NCBI GenBank assembly: GCA_033220425.1
Contig: CM065652.1
Location: forward strand, 4,030,001-4,094,000
DNA from: Lepraria neglecta
Taxonomy: Eukaryota > Ascomycota > Lecanoromycetes > Lecanorales > Stereocaulaceae
Reading direction: 5' to 3'
DNA length: 64,000 bases
Below the pieces are notes generated by a model. That model searched no databases. It saw nothing but the letters and a program-made list of their open reading frames with translations, and was not told the origin of the DNA. The position numbers and the translations under genes are program-made. This document shows positions 1 to 13,017 of this stretch, piece after piece. Positions within the stretch are counted from its first letter, which is position 1; the number at the start of each line of letters is the position of its first letter.

Positions 1-133
1 AGCTCGAAGTACAGATGTTTTGATCTTCAGATCTCTGGTTAGTATGTGATTATTCCAGTTGCCGTGCTACTAATTATGTAGTTAGTAGTGTCTGATGCTG
101 AATGTTGAGACCATGTAATCAAATGAGCAGTAA

Positions 134-2170
134 TTATTTCGTGTAAGTTGCAACAGTCCATGGCTCTTGACAGAAAGAGGCGGCAATTCCTGTAATACCA
201 GCCGATGTGTGCGCGGAGAGTGAGCCGGTAGAAGGAGCTTTGAGTCGCACGCAGTAACGGTAGCCTTTGGCAAGGACACAGGAACTCGGGTCTGATTCCT
301 TGTATGAGAGCGAAGGATTCCATTTCACGAAATCTTGCGGCGTGACTGTGGTGATAGGCATTAGCGATATCAAAATACGAAATCGGTACGGAAACCACCG
401 CGCCTGAATCTGGGGCCTGATATAACTTACTGCCGTAGAACCATGCAATATAGTCGCAGGTATTTGGCTCTGTTTTCTTTGAATTTGATTCGAAATATTG
501 ATCGTATTGTGCGCAATATGGACTTGTTCCGAAGGCTACAGAGTAGGCCACTGGAGTGGTCACTGTGGCTGCGGAGGTTATGGTTGGAGTGGGAAACTCC
601 CAAAAGCTCGCAGTTCTCCCTGTCGTTACATAGCAACTGGATGGAAGGCGGCCGCCACCCAAGCATGGATTCCTTGTGGAAGAGCTTTTACGCACGAGGT
701 CAGTCGTTGGTCTCTATGTAAGCTTGTCACGGGATTCGGCCTTCTCAACTCACGCTACAGTAATCGGAGTCCCTTCAGATGCAGCGTCGGTCAATTGGGG
801 GTTGGCAAATCCTCCGGGTACACTGCATCCTATTTATTAGATGGCTATCCGTCTGCAAGTTTTGCTTTCTGACGAACCTAATGCAAATTTGCGATCCCAC
901 AAGCTGCTCTAGGTTGCCGCATGCTCTGTTGATGTTCGCGTTCCACGACATCAATTGCGTGACCGAGAAACTGTATCCGAATGCCTTAACTATGTCGTAG
1001 CAAGTGTCTTTCCCCTGCACTGTATAGATATTGCAAGTTTCTGGAAGGCAGAATCGGCCGGGCACCGGGAAGTTCGTGCAGTACGCCTCAAGGTTGTTTT
1101 TGTATAGAAGAGAGAATGTAGAGACGTTGTAGTTCTTGCTGATAGTATGGCAATCATCGCCTTCCTCGGCCGCAACAATGTTATCGCAGGGGGTAACAGC
1201 GGATGCAGATGGTGACGGCGATGTTGTAGCAGTGTTGCTGAGGGCGTAGGAAGTTGGAGTCATTACAGGGTAATTGTGAGCGCCACACCTGTATAGCGGT
1301 GTCAGTGGGACGGTGAAAGGTCTATGGGGAGCTCCTTGGCTTATGAAATCCACTTACGATGAAGTCATGGCGCTGAAATGGTCGGCGAGCTCTGGATCGT
1401 AGCCAAGGGGAGAGTCCAGCTGAACTTGGAGGGTTTTGAGCAGACAATATGAGCACTGTTGCTGCGCTGCTTTATTGCTACCCGGTCCAGAATCAATTTG
1501 TGGAGCGCAGTATTCTTGAGATTGTCTGCCATGACTCATGAGTAAACTTCAATCTCGATATGTTGGGAGCTACTTACGGGTCTTTTGTGCACGTGTGATT
1601 AAAGGTAAAAAGCAGCTGATCCACGGCCAGGGTTGGCGGGTATGCTTTCCCGCCCGAGATGATAATATCTGCAGAATTGCATGCCGCCAATTGATAGCTT
1701 CGAACATTCTCAAGCGACTGTAAACAGTCGGTCGTGCAAATGCCGTCAAGCTGCCGAGCCGTAGGGTACAGTCCGTCGAAGGTGACACCTACAAGTATAG
1801 GGCTACACTTTGTAGATTGATTGAAAGATTCACTTGAAATGACGGGTTAGCCAGGTCTGACCGTGATCTTCAGTGGGTGGAAATGTAAAGTATCTGTAAG
1901 GTCCAGCTCCGAATAATATTTGGAGGACTCGTTGGTCTTCCCCGGCGTACACTTTGCAGTCGAATTTGTAGGCAGAGTTCAACTTACCTGCAAGAAGGTG
2001 ACAAGCCATCCGGAGCTTCGATAAACATCGCCTTTCCAGAGGGCGGTGGAAGGAACACTTGCGCCAGGGCTGCCAGCATAAGAACCCATGATAATGTTAC
2101 AACCTAGTGCAATCAGTGAAAATTTCCACAGCCGCATTGATGCCGAACCCGATACTCACTGAAAGCATTA
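134..2170 (-). CDS. Secreted protein with about three LysM domains
   Basis: Multi-exon minus-strand gene predicted to make a secreted chitin-binding LysM protein. The start at 2170 gives MLS; a short intron then joins it to a hydrophobic stretch (SWVLMLAALAQVF), a good signal peptide. Further exons lie near 2000-2100, 1570-1790, 1354-1537, 880-1290, 780-840, 448-700 and 134-350. LysM-type blocks are seen in the 880-1200 exon (CDNIVAAEEGDDCHTISKNY, then CNIYTVQGKDTCYDIVKAF) and at the C-terminus (CDYIAWFYG spliced to TPQDFVKWNPSLS). The stop is a TAA at 134-136. The protein is Cys-rich throughout. It is transcribed away from the subgroup-C chitinase starting at 3461; LysM/chitinase pairs of this kind are well known in filamentous fungi (for example Trichoderma). 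The exact splice sites around 740-880 are my reading and could shift. Domain call is confident; the biological role (chitin protection or sequestration) is family inference. Confidence 0.82.
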
Positions 2171-3460
2171 TGAGGAGTTCGAATTGAACAAGAGAAAGAA
2201 ATTGTGTATAAAGATAAGATAAGAAGCTCGGAATGTCTTCTCATTGGGTTTTACGCTCTCCTTTGCACTGCCATCATGGAGGCATTCGAGATGGTTGAAA
2301 CAGGCAAATTTCAAGGACTGAGAACATGTCCATGCTATTTCATAAGACTCATAGCTTTGACACCGTATTCGGCCACATAAAATGCTATAAATATGAGGAA
2401 GCCGGAGCAACTTGCAACGTGGAGCATGAAATGTCCAAATTAGGCTTGGCTTCTTGTTTCATCCATGCCATTTATAAATGTTGGCAAGTTCACCAACAGG
2501 AGCTCAGCTGGCCTATCGAATAACGTGTTTCATATAGCGTGTCGTAGTCCGCGCCATGCGATCGCGTATGTTTGGAGAGACTCATGAAGCAACGCTGGTG
2601 TGTCAGCACTGTCAGATTATGGGGCATGGTAGTATCTCGAGAGAAGGGCTGTGTATCTCTAGTTCTCGACACACCTCCATGATTCTTGTCCAAATTGTCC
2701 CCACATAGCATCCTACCAAGTCCGGGTTTTCCGAGCGTGTCATAGCACCGAGGAGAAGGATTTGCCAAGAGATCCCACTCCGCCCATGCTGTTTCAAAGA
2801 AATTACCGCGGCGATACGCCACCTCCAGTGGTAAAAGATGGTGGCCGCTTATCCTGTAAGTCCTGTTGGCGGTTACGCGCTGGCAAGGATTGGCTGGCAA
2901 TCCTACAAACTCACGTGATCGATAGCACTAGTCCGAATTGGTCGCTCGAGCAACAAAATTTACTTCGCCCTCATCTACGCGCTCTCATCATTAACTTCGT
3001 TCGTAGCCTTAGCTGAAAATCCTACAACGAGCCTTCCTATCATTGGTATCAAACAAGCCTTGGCATGATCTGCCAGAGCAGGGAACTGTTGGGGGAGGAT
3101 TTCAACTTGCATGTTGGATCGAACCTCGAAATGACGCGATCTATCAATTGGAGATGCGAAGGAGTGAACATGGTCCTGAGCCAAGTGACATGAGTGTTCC
3201 AGTTCCTCCAGGGTAGTGGTGCCTTAACGCCAGACCTTGGAACTCCGAGCGGAAGTCGTCGAAGGATGTTGACCCTAGTGGAGGCGCCGAGACGAACATT
3301 GCATCATTCAATTCCTTTGAATGTTATACGGTGATGCCGGAGACACGTGCCAGAGGCGTCAGACGTGGCTTAAGTGTCCTTGACCCCAACCATTTTCTTG
3401 CCATTTGTCTATCATCGCTCTGCTGCTTACGTTGCTTTCCTCGTTCTTTCATGTCCATCA
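2171..3460. promoter_or_regulatory. Shared intergenic region of divergent LysM and chitinase genes
   Basis: No convincing coding potential on either strand. The stretch separates two divergently transcribed chitin-related genes, so it probably holds both promoters. I did not identify specific operator sites. Confidence 0.5.
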
Positions 3461-6400
3461 ATGTACGTCTCTAATAGCAAGGAGCGAACAGTGCGCTCTT
3501 ATCATTACCTTCTACTATTACTATCGGCCGTTATTGCCATTCTATACGCACAAACCCGGGTCAGGAACCGCTCGAGTCCATCCTTTGCCGAGCACTCTTC
3601 ACCGGTCAAGACGTTGTCCACTGAGCCAGTGGAAGATGACATAAATGGGACCAAGCTCGTTAGACGTGATACGTTTTCTTGCACCCAAAAAACACCTTGC
3701 CAGAGCAAAGCTTGTTGCGGATCCTTCTTTGGTGGAGAGAATGGTATCTGTGGGCTTGGCCCAACTTTCTGCGGCAGTGATTGTGCATCACAATGCGATG
3801 CCAAGGCGGAATGCGGAAATAATGCAAACGCTCCGGGCAAGAAATGCCCTCTGAATGTACTGGTGCTTACCGCTCTATGATTGATATTCGCTAATACTAT
3901 CCAGGTCTGCTGTAGTCAATATGGCTTCTGTGGTACTGCGCCAGACTTTTGTGACGCTACCAAAGGCTGCCAGAGTAATTGTGGAAATCCCAAAATACCG
4001 GCCGGCAAATCAAAAGTCAGCGTTCTCCGGAAGGTCATCGGATATTATGAAGCGTGGAGTGCGCGTCGAATATGTTACTCTTTCCCACCAGCCGCAATTC
4101 CTGTTGATGGCCTGACGCACGTCAACTTCGCTTTTGCCTCCATCGATCGTGATAACTTTAGACTCAAGACGATGGATTCTGCCACTCCCGCTTCGCTTTT
4201 CATGGAAACTGCAGATGTACGAACGCTGAAATCGACCAACAAAGATCTTAAAGTATTCGTGTCGATTGGTGGCTGGTCCTTTTCAGACAAAGGCACAGAG
4301 ACGCATACCCTGTTTTCGACTATCGCAAGCAGGGACGTATATCGGCAAAGGTTCGCGAATAACGTCGTCTCTTTCATGCGCCAGTACGGATTTGATGGTA
4401 TTGACATCGATTGGGAATATCCAGGGGCGCCAGATCGTGGCGGTCGCCCAAGTGATACCTTGGGGTATGTTTGGCTCCTGAAGATGTTGAGAGACACTTT
4501 TGACAAGTCTGGATCATCATATGGTATTTCGTTCACCGCACCGAGCTCTTACTGGTAAATGGTTACACAAATCCTGGTCCTTGGAACGCTAGTAATATTG
4601 ACGGCATACAGGTATCTACGGTGGTTTGACCTTCCTCTCATGCTCAAATATGCCGACTGGGTCAACATGATGACCTACGACCTACATGGTACATCTTTCG
4701 GATGACCCTTGATGGCCTAGGGCTAATAATGAGTCTAGGGGTTTGGGACTCGCAGGACCCAATCGGAAAAATTGTTCAAGGACATACCAATTTAACCGAG
4801 ATTAAGCAAGCAGTTGACTTATTGTGGCGAAACAACATTCCACCGAGCAAGATAGTCCTCGGCTTTGGCTTCTATGGTCGCTCGTTCCAGCTCGAGAATT
4901 CCTCATGTTCTTCGGTTGGCTGTGCTTTCAAGGGGCCTGGTGCTCCCGGACCATGCACAGACTCTGCGGGTACCCTGGCCTATTTCGAGATCCAAGATAT
5001 CATCCAATCCGAGAAGCCCACAATAATTCACGACAAAGAGGCGGCAGTGAACTACTTTGCTTTCAAGGATGATCAATGGGTCAGTTACGATGATAAGGTG
5101 ACCATGAAACAGAAAGTTGACTGGGCCAATTCTCTTGGACTTGGTGGGTCTATGATATGGTCAGTCGATCAAGACGACAAGGACTTTACCGCTCTCGAGG
5201 GTTTGCTTGGACATGAATTAGGATCCGTCGAAGACGAACTCAAGAGATCTCAAGTAACAGACACGAGTTATTGGGCGTCTTTGAACGGTCAAAAATGCCA
5301 AATGTCTGATTGCGGCGGACCGCCGACATGCCCTCCAGGTATGGCTGTGGCTGACCATGGAGGAAAGTTCCCAGACACATGCGGCAAGAACCAAAATCGA
5401 ATTGTGAGTCACTCCTGTGTTCTATATACCTGAAGTTTGGAGAAACGTATGACTGATGAGCTAAAACCTGATGTCTACTACTAGATCTGTTGTCCTGCCA
5501 GTACAATGCCCAGCACTTGTGTGAGTAGCTTTGCGTTCTGTTCCATGCAATTTGCTAACTACTCTGCAGCAATGGAGAGGGGGCGAATCAACAAGATCCT
5601 GTCATGGTCAATGCCATCAAGGCGAAGTCACCATCGCCCACTCAAGACACGCAACAGTGAATTGCTACAAACCAGGGTTTCAGGCTTTCTGCTGTCAAGC
5701 TCAGACCTGGACAGATTTGATATCTCAGTGCAAATACACTGGTCGTGGCGAGCAATGCAGCGGCAATACTGTCAAAGTGGCTCAGAAAATGGACCCTGGA
5801 AGTACGTTTATAGCTATACGGATGGAATTTGGGCACTGACATGTGATCAGCGTGTGCTGGCTCTCAGGAAGTTTTCAGCATACCAGATGCTAGTACTTGT
5901 GGGCTACAGCCAGAACAACTTTGTTGTTCAAACGATGCAGCATTTGGTAACTGTCACTGGGTCGGCAAAGGAACATGCGATGACAATGAATGCTCAGAGT
6001 AAGCAATCTTATTGATTCTAACGAGCGAAGCGTTAACACAAACAGCACTGATGTGGAACTCGATCTTGACAACTACGGGGACAGCAATAGCCCTTGTGCT
6101 AATGGCCTAAATGGCAGAAAGAAAGTGCTATGCTGTAAGTCTATCAACTTCCCCCCGGCTCTGCTTGCAAATGCTCGTCTATCACTCCATGTAGCGTCCC
6201 TGGTTCTCTATGTCAATGACGCGACGATTTGGCTACTAATACAACCCAATCAGGCAATACCCCCAAAAATTTGAATCCTTTCTTGCCGGTGGCACTCGAG
6301 AATATATTTCCTACGAAACCTCCAGAGACTGATTTCCCTATCTTTGACCTGCAGCGTCTTGGTGCAGATGATGAACCCGTTACCAATGAAGATCCCAACC

Positions 6401-9284
6401 AGCAGACGTTCGGCTTGATTATCATTGATGGCCCAAGCAGCGCTGTATCTAGCCTGAAAAAGCGAGATGGGTCGCACTGGTACATCATCTCCTGTGAGCC
6501 CATGCAATCGTCCGATATAAGTGTTCTACAGATAGTCTGCATGGATGGTAGTGAACATTCGAATTGCCGAGACATTGACGAGGGCGGCGTCGAAGGAACC
6601 ATAGTCAGAATGCCTGACGACTGTGGGCCAGGTGAGACATCCCAGGCACCAAATCTTAGTTTGAATTCATTAACATTGAGTAATCAGGCACCTATGCAGT
6701 CGTGCATTCGATCAATCCCTCCCTATCGCAAGAACTACCAAAGCATATCAAGAGGTCAGCACCAACAGGAGCAGTTGTTCATGACATTGAATTGAGCTAC
6801 AACTTCGGACTAGCCAAAAGGGACGCCGGCGATATCTTCGTTCGTGTTGACTACTCCAACGTCGAAAATTACTACGAACAAGTGATCCAAGGTTCTCCTC
6901 AGACTAAGCGATCGCTCGAAAAACGATACTACAGTCCAAATCCAGCCAGTTGGAAGGCCATCTTTGATGGTCTGCGCTCAGAAGATGAGAGTATGAGCTC
7001 CCTGAAGATCGAAGATCTCGATGCAATGCTGGTAGCCGAGTCAGGAAAGAACAAGAAGTGTAAAGGCGATAACGCAGATGCCTTCCTTAGCATCCACATT
7101 GGCGGACCCGTACAACAAAAGATGCAGTTTGGCTTTACCTTCGTGGGGACTATTGCCCCAGAGTTCCATTTGGAAGAGGCCTACGGCTTTTTCGACACCG
7201 ATATTAGTCATTGGGGGACCATGGGCTTTGATGGACGTGGGATGATCCATGTACCGGCTGGAGGACTCAAGAGCGACACACCTATCGATCTAGTCTCGCA
7301 ATTTGGCTTTACTCATCCAGGGATCATCAAAACCTCGCCCGAACTCAAAGTATCTTCCACCGTCATTGGGTCTGGTCGGATAGACGGCAAGTTTACCGCA
7401 AATTTCTTTGGAGGCAATGGCTATGTTATGACCCAGTACAATCAGCCAGTGTCTCTCGGCAATCCACAAGGCGGCCCTAGCAATGTTGTTCCTACTAACG
7501 AGTTCGATGGGAAATTGACATCACCGAAAAGTCCTTCCCAAAAGGCGAAGCGAACGTCTTCTGAACCCATCGACTCCCCTCTCCTAGCAATCAACCTCAA
7601 CTACGAAGCCTTAATGAGAATAGAAATCGAGGAGTATGAGAGTACTTTGAACGCTGTCAACTCGACGTTCCGACAGTATGTATCAAGCTACTTGTTAGAA
7701 GCTGGCAGCGACGGATCCGTTGCTCTCATACATAGCAATCAACGAGCTGGCGTTGAGTATGTTCAGACAGGCGACCTGCCCGGATGGAGAGAGTCATTTG
7801 GAGATATCGCTGTGAGTTCACTGATCTCCTAGAATACTTTGCATATCTAAATGGAGAATAGGTTGGGGAACCGGGGACTGCTTTCACTTTGTATGACGGC
7901 AACTCGAACCCGGCAGCCCGTGGAGAGCCAGACATTGAAGGAGCACATCCTATTTTCGGCCCAACTAATGTTATGAGCTGTATTGAGGATGATGTCGCAA
8001 GACATTGTCTTTCTGGAGCCAAACTAATAAAGATTGACCCGTCTCTCGGGAATGACCCTGATACTGGTGAACCTTACTCGGACAGCAATTCGAAACGGCA
8101 ATTAAATTTCAACGCCGAAAATGTAACAGCAGAGGAGTCGTTAGCTGCTTATGAATTGGACAAGCGGGTCAGAAGTAACTCAAGGCCGTTCCCAGTGCAT
8201 ACGCCGTCAGGCGGTAGATTCACCATAAATTCTTTGACATATCCTGCTGGAGCAAGAGGAGCGAATTTGCTGGCAGTCAACCCAAACGCTGGAATGTACG
8301 GCCCCACGGATGCATTCGATTGCGAGGTGAGTGACGGTCGTATATTGAAATCGTGAATACATGCATAGAAGCCTGACGTGCGATTCTCAGGACGTCACCA
8401 TGACCGACGCACTCACCGATCCTACTGCGCAATTCGTGACTGAGCATATCTTCGAGCTCTCGTACTTCGGCAGGCTTCTCGAGTTCGCCATGACAGGCCG
8501 AAATCGTGATCCAAGCGGGAGAGTGTATACATCCGATTTTACAAGGGTAGATGAATCAGTCCTCAACGACAATGGAGTTTTCCAAAGAGATTATGCCACA
8601 TGGGATCCGATTGCAACCCGCACTGGCTCACCGATCAACCGAATGGCAAGCTTTCGGCTGGGATGGCGATCCAAGTCATTTTGTCAATGCTGAAGGTGCT
8701 TTCAATAGCATTAAAGCACAGGTGTGGCAAGGTAACAATCCGGTATCTGATCAAACATGGCGCGACAATGGCTACGACCGGACCAACGATGTGACTCGTA
8801 CTTATGCTGCAATTTCTGAACTCACTATGGTAAGCTCGCTTTTATTCCCGAACCACGATGATTCAACGGTTGAGTAAGCTGCAATACTGATAAATTTTTC
8901 TTCCCTTAGGTGATTCGAGTGTTCAGCTACTTCAACATGCAAGAAATCAACATTAATTTCGCGGCTGTCGCAAGAGCCATTGGGGATGAACTAGAATACT
9001 TCTCAGAAAGATATAACCGGGTACACAATGCCAACATCGATATGGGTGCAATCCACACTGAATTTCTTGCAAACGTGGTCATACCGCGAATGGAAAACGT
9101 AGAGACTTGGCTGCGTCAAAGGATCCAAAGACTCAACGATATATGGGAAAATGAAGCTAGGAGAAATCCGGCAAATACTGAAGCGGTCGACATACTACAA
9201 AACTTAGAGATACTGGAGCGAGAAATTGGGAACAGTGGCTTGTTGATCGATCGTAACGGGATTCCTTCGCCGCCGCCACCTTGA
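3461..9284 (+). CDS. Large hevein-GH18 chitinase, killer-toxin-like subgroup C
   Basis: Secreted or wall-associated chitinase of the fungal subgroup C/V type, about 1,600 residues over roughly a dozen exons. The ATG at 3461 is the first in frame and precedes a hydrophobic stretch (LLLLLSAVIAILY). A hevein-type chitin-binding domain follows (CCGSFFGGENGICG, then VCCSQYGFCG after an intron at 3857-3904). The GH18 domain carries SIGGWSF and the catalytic DGIDIDWEYP (DxxDxDxE) near 4390-4425, then YLRWFDLPLMLKYADWVNMM and MIWSVDQDD. The Cys-rich block QWRGGES...GFQAFCC and a very long C-terminal region of the killer-toxin-alpha/beta-like type follow. Introns seen include 4555-4611, about 5404-5484, 7812-7861, 8326-8390 and 8830-8909. 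I could not settle the exon structure near 8.58-8.70 kb. The C-terminal exon ends in a TGA at 9284. Pairing with the LysM gene supports a role in chitin attack or remodelling. Confidence 0.85.
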
Positions 9285-9684
9285 CCAGAAGTCGAGTTCA
9301 TGATGGATGAGACAGAAATGGCCAACACCTGTGAGCGGGAATGGAGCGAGCAACAGATGGGGGAGAATCAAAGATGATCGTCGATAGAGGGATCATTTTC
9401 ACTGGCTATGAGCATTGGTTGAGAAGACGAATCTTATTGTGTGGATCTATAGTTCTGTACAAAGTGTCAAGATCCGAGTGGATAGGAGCGATGTAACATC
9501 ATAGTAGAAATCAAGCGCCCGTGTTTTCACTAGAGTTCCGGAATCCACTGCACTTTCACTGAGGACCAGTCGGCAAAACTTCGGCACCTTGGCGACCTTG
9601 GTAGGCAGCATTTGGCGCCTGACACCTCTCGTACTCTCCAACATGTCCCAACACCGCTAGCGGTAGGAAGCCTAGCACGTCAGC
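9285..9684. other. Intergenic, nothing recognised
   Basis: No ORF with plausible coding features and no repeat seen. It probably holds the chitinase 3' end and the promoter of the next gene. Confidence 0.4.
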
Positions 9685-10963
9685 ATGAGTAACGTCGTCG
9701 TGGTTCCCGGATCTACATACGGAGATCAAAATGGGTTCCGAGGTCCTCCCCCTCTGCCACCTCAAGCAATCCAAGACCTGTGGCGACAAGCTGTAGATGA
9801 TCCCTCATCCCTTTCCGAGGAAGACAAGTGCTCTATCCTCGAGTACAAGCCTTTACCTGAAGCCAACTTGCTATGCCAAACTCGCTGTGGTATCACAATG
9901 AGCGACCTCTTTACGAAAGCTATCGAGCGTCCGGACGACCTGACTCAAGATGAGGTTGACTTCATCTCTGAAGGTCGTAAAGCTTACCCTGAGCTTTCCG
10001 AGCGGCCTCCGGAACCATATCCAACTGGCATGGATGATGCCCTGGCGAGGATGTGGATGCACACTGGACAGCCGGAGAACATACGAAACCTCAGGTAAGC
10101 AATGAGTGCATCTTTACACTTTGGTAAAAGCTAACAAATGGCGGCTCAGAAATGCTGCAATTGAAACTGTGCGGGATTCCCGTGACCGAACAATCACAAT
10201 GAATGCTCATTTCGCCCAACGACGATTGAGAAAATCGAGAGAAGAAAAGCTGTCGCACCTCAGTACCAGGGACCAGAGGAACATCGGGTACTTTACGAAA
10301 TTCATGCCATGGGTCCCAACTATCGAAGGAAGAATCGAAGATCATTGGGGATTTGTCTGTTTTCGGACTTCATTTGGTGACGATGACCGATGGACCAAGT
10401 ACAAGCAGCAACTTCTCAGGGCCACGGACTTGGGGCTTTTTAAAGTACCTGATTCAGGAAATATAGCTAAGAAATGGATGCTCCAATTTGTCGAAAAGGA
10501 GAGATCAGTCTTGGGAGGTGCCAACGTTGAATCGCTGAACAGGTATGTTAATGGCTAGCGCCGCCGCTGGCTTCCTATTGAACGCTCACACAGATACTTT
10601 GCAACACTCTGCACTCTCCCAGGCGCCATCGATCCAGGGCTTCGTCGCGATGTATTCCTCTTTGCTGATAATGCAACGATATCTTCCTCACCCATCGGCG
10701 TATCGCCCATAAAGGGATATATTCACGCCGTCGATGTGTCTTACGACCCATCCAAGACTTATGAGCATGATTTCAAGGGAGTGTTGAAGGTTGGTATTCC
10801 ACATCTACCGACCACTTTCTTCAATCGACTACTACCCAGGGGCAAGATCGCTTCAGAAGACTCGCCGCATTGTTATAAGCAAAGCTGGGAGATGATGTTT
10901 TACAAAAGCCGCTATGACAAGAAAGGAGGGGTGTATCCTCCAGATCAGCAGTACAATGGATGA
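9685..10963 (+). CDS. Unknown fungal protein, three exons
   Basis: The exons 9685-10094, 10150-10542 and 10594-10963 join in phase, with canonical donors (gtaagc, gtatgt) and CAG acceptors, to give about 390 residues ending in YPPDQQYNG. The N-terminus is Pro-rich (GPPPLPPQAIQDLW). The middle is basic and helical (HFAQRRLRKSREEKLSHL). I see no signal peptide, membrane segment or catalytic motif. Intact splicing and the absence of stops argue for a live gene. I do not recognise the family and assign no function. Confidence 0.75.
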
Positions 10964-11130
10964 CCGCTGAGTCTAGCTCGTGGTCTGTCTAGACTTTGGC
11001 TTTGCCCAGGATCGTTGAAGGCAATGGCAATGTCCGTCAAGACACGATGAAAAGGCTACCTTACCTTGCTCACTAGATTAAAGTATAAGTGATAATCAGG
11101 CTGGAAGAGCGCATTTGTTCTATCTAATGA

Positions 11131-12537
11131 ATGAATGTGTCAGAGATCATACCTCCGAGTCCTCATATTCTACGCTCTTCGCATGTCGTGATTGTTAATG
11201 ACAACGGCCATCATCCTGATCTTGACGACTTGGACATCAAACTAACAGACTCACAACGCAAGGACCGAGTGATCCTTCTCTCACACAAACCCAAAACGGG
11301 GGCATTGCGCTTGGCAAGGATCTCAGAAGTTACGCGAGTGGGAAAGCCAAGGCTGCCAGCGGTGACCTCCTCAACGATCTAGCTCATACAATGAACTCCA
11401 ACCGGACAGCATTTAATTGGAGGCTTGCAATAACTGTAGCATGTTCAGAAGAGTTGATAGCTCAGGTGGACGCGAAAAAGCTAGAGCCCCGAAGAGCCTT
11501 GCAAGATCCGCCGATAGGATTCATTTCACTAGGCAGGGTGCACAGTAGTTTACAGTGGGTCGAGAACTCATCAACGACAATCTTGTCTTCAAGAGCGCGT
11601 TGGTAACTACCGAAGCGTATTTCAAGGGGCTGGGCGCCTCTTAGTCACTCATTGGTACATGAACCTAGCCTCCTTCATAATGATCACTAATGTCTTGTAG
11701 ACGAGCTACTGAGGCCTGAAGAAAGTTCCCGTGTCAATTCAGCTACCATAGGTCAACCGCTTTGCACTGCAATACAATGTGCTCTCGTGAACCTACTCGA
11801 GTCATGGAACATCAAGCCGGTCTCAGTAACTGGCCATTCAAGTGGCGAGATTGTTGCTGCCTACGCTTGCGGCTCAATAACCTTCGAATCAGCCCTGATC
11901 GCATCATATCATCGTGGCCACTTAGCAAGCACGATGCTGGAGAAGGGTAAACTTCGTGGTGCAATGATAGCTGTCAGTCTCTCGGAAATTGAGGCTGAGG
12001 CGTTCATCTCCAACATCCTCGTGGGCAAAGGTAAAGCCATAGTTGCCTGTATCAATAGTTGGAGAAGCGAGAGAGTGTCTGGTGATCGAGCAGCTATCTT
12101 CAGCCTGCAGAGTATGTTGGAAGCGCGCCAGGATCTTCGTCCGCAGGCTTGGAGTCAATCCTGCATATCATTCTCATCATATGGAAGTCGTCGCGGACAC
12201 CAACCTAGCTGCCCTGCAGGACCTGCCAAAGCCCAAAGCCAACAGTGAGATTCTGTTCTTTTCGTCGGTCAAGGGCGAAGAGAAAGACGGCGAAAAGTTA
12301 GATGCAGCGTAATGGGTCAAATACATGGTCTCGCCGGTCCAATTCTCGCAGTCTCTGCAGAAAAACCTTGCTCATGCGGGGCTCAAGTCTTTACATGCAA
12401 ATATCCTATTTTGCCCATATGAAGAAGAAATGCTTGAAATTAAATCGGTGATGTATTTCCTCGGAGTTACGGCAGTCCGTTATGGACTTAAGGACAATGC
12501 CGAAAGGATCTTTCTCAATCCTTTCGGCCTGAGCTAA
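11131..12537 (+). pseudogene. Polyketide synthase relic (linker plus acyltransferase domain)
   Basis: Fragments match a highly reducing PKS between the ketosynthase and the end of the acyltransferase. LAHTMNSNRTAFNWRLAI near 11385-11430 is the KS-AT linker. PPIGFI is the start of AT. GRELINDNLVFKSAL near 11560 follows it. The active-site nucleophile motif VTGHSSGEIVAAYACG is at about 11825-11870, PAYHSHHMEVVAD near 12170 holds the AT His, and MVSPVQFSQSL is near 12330. The pieces lie in different frames with several breaks, and the KS, DH, KR and ACP domains are absent from the flanks. It is therefore a remnant of a gene or cluster that once lay here and cannot act as an enzyme. Identification rests on well-known AT motifs and is secure. 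Confidence 0.85.
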
Positions 12538-13017
12538 CGCCGAGCGATGCCAAGACATGTATGTAATCTAATCTTGGCGCTTGTCTTGTCACTTTTTCGC
12601 CATGAGATGAGAGCTGCTCTTTTTAGAGATATATGATGAGGAATCATTCATTGTTGTCTGAGGTAAGCCATTATCGACACACATGCCGAAAGACCGAAGA
12701 ACCTTCCAACTGGAGAGCGACAAGCTATGACCTCGCTCTGATCTCGTTTGTTGGTCCTACCTTCAGATCTTCTACGGTTTATATGCATAGTAGGCCAGTG
12801 ATACTGCCAGTCTACCATCATCACCTAACAACATCAGCTTCAGAGGCCTGGTCAAAGAAGATTGGACTTACCAAGTCCCCTAGCTATTCCAGCCCTGCGT
12901 CTCCTGATGCACATCTGCGCAACCGCATCCGTAGCTTCCCACAGCTTGTACCAGGAAGAAGAATCCTTTCCCGAAGAGGTCAGATTTGCCCAGCATTTGT
13001 CGTCAGCTGTGGAGTCG
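12538..13017. other. Intergenic, no gene recognised
   Basis: One open stretch of 135 codons lies at 12633-13040 on the plus strand but has no recognisable domain or biased codon use. It may be further decayed PKS sequence; I could not find a second motif to support that. Confidence 0.35.
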
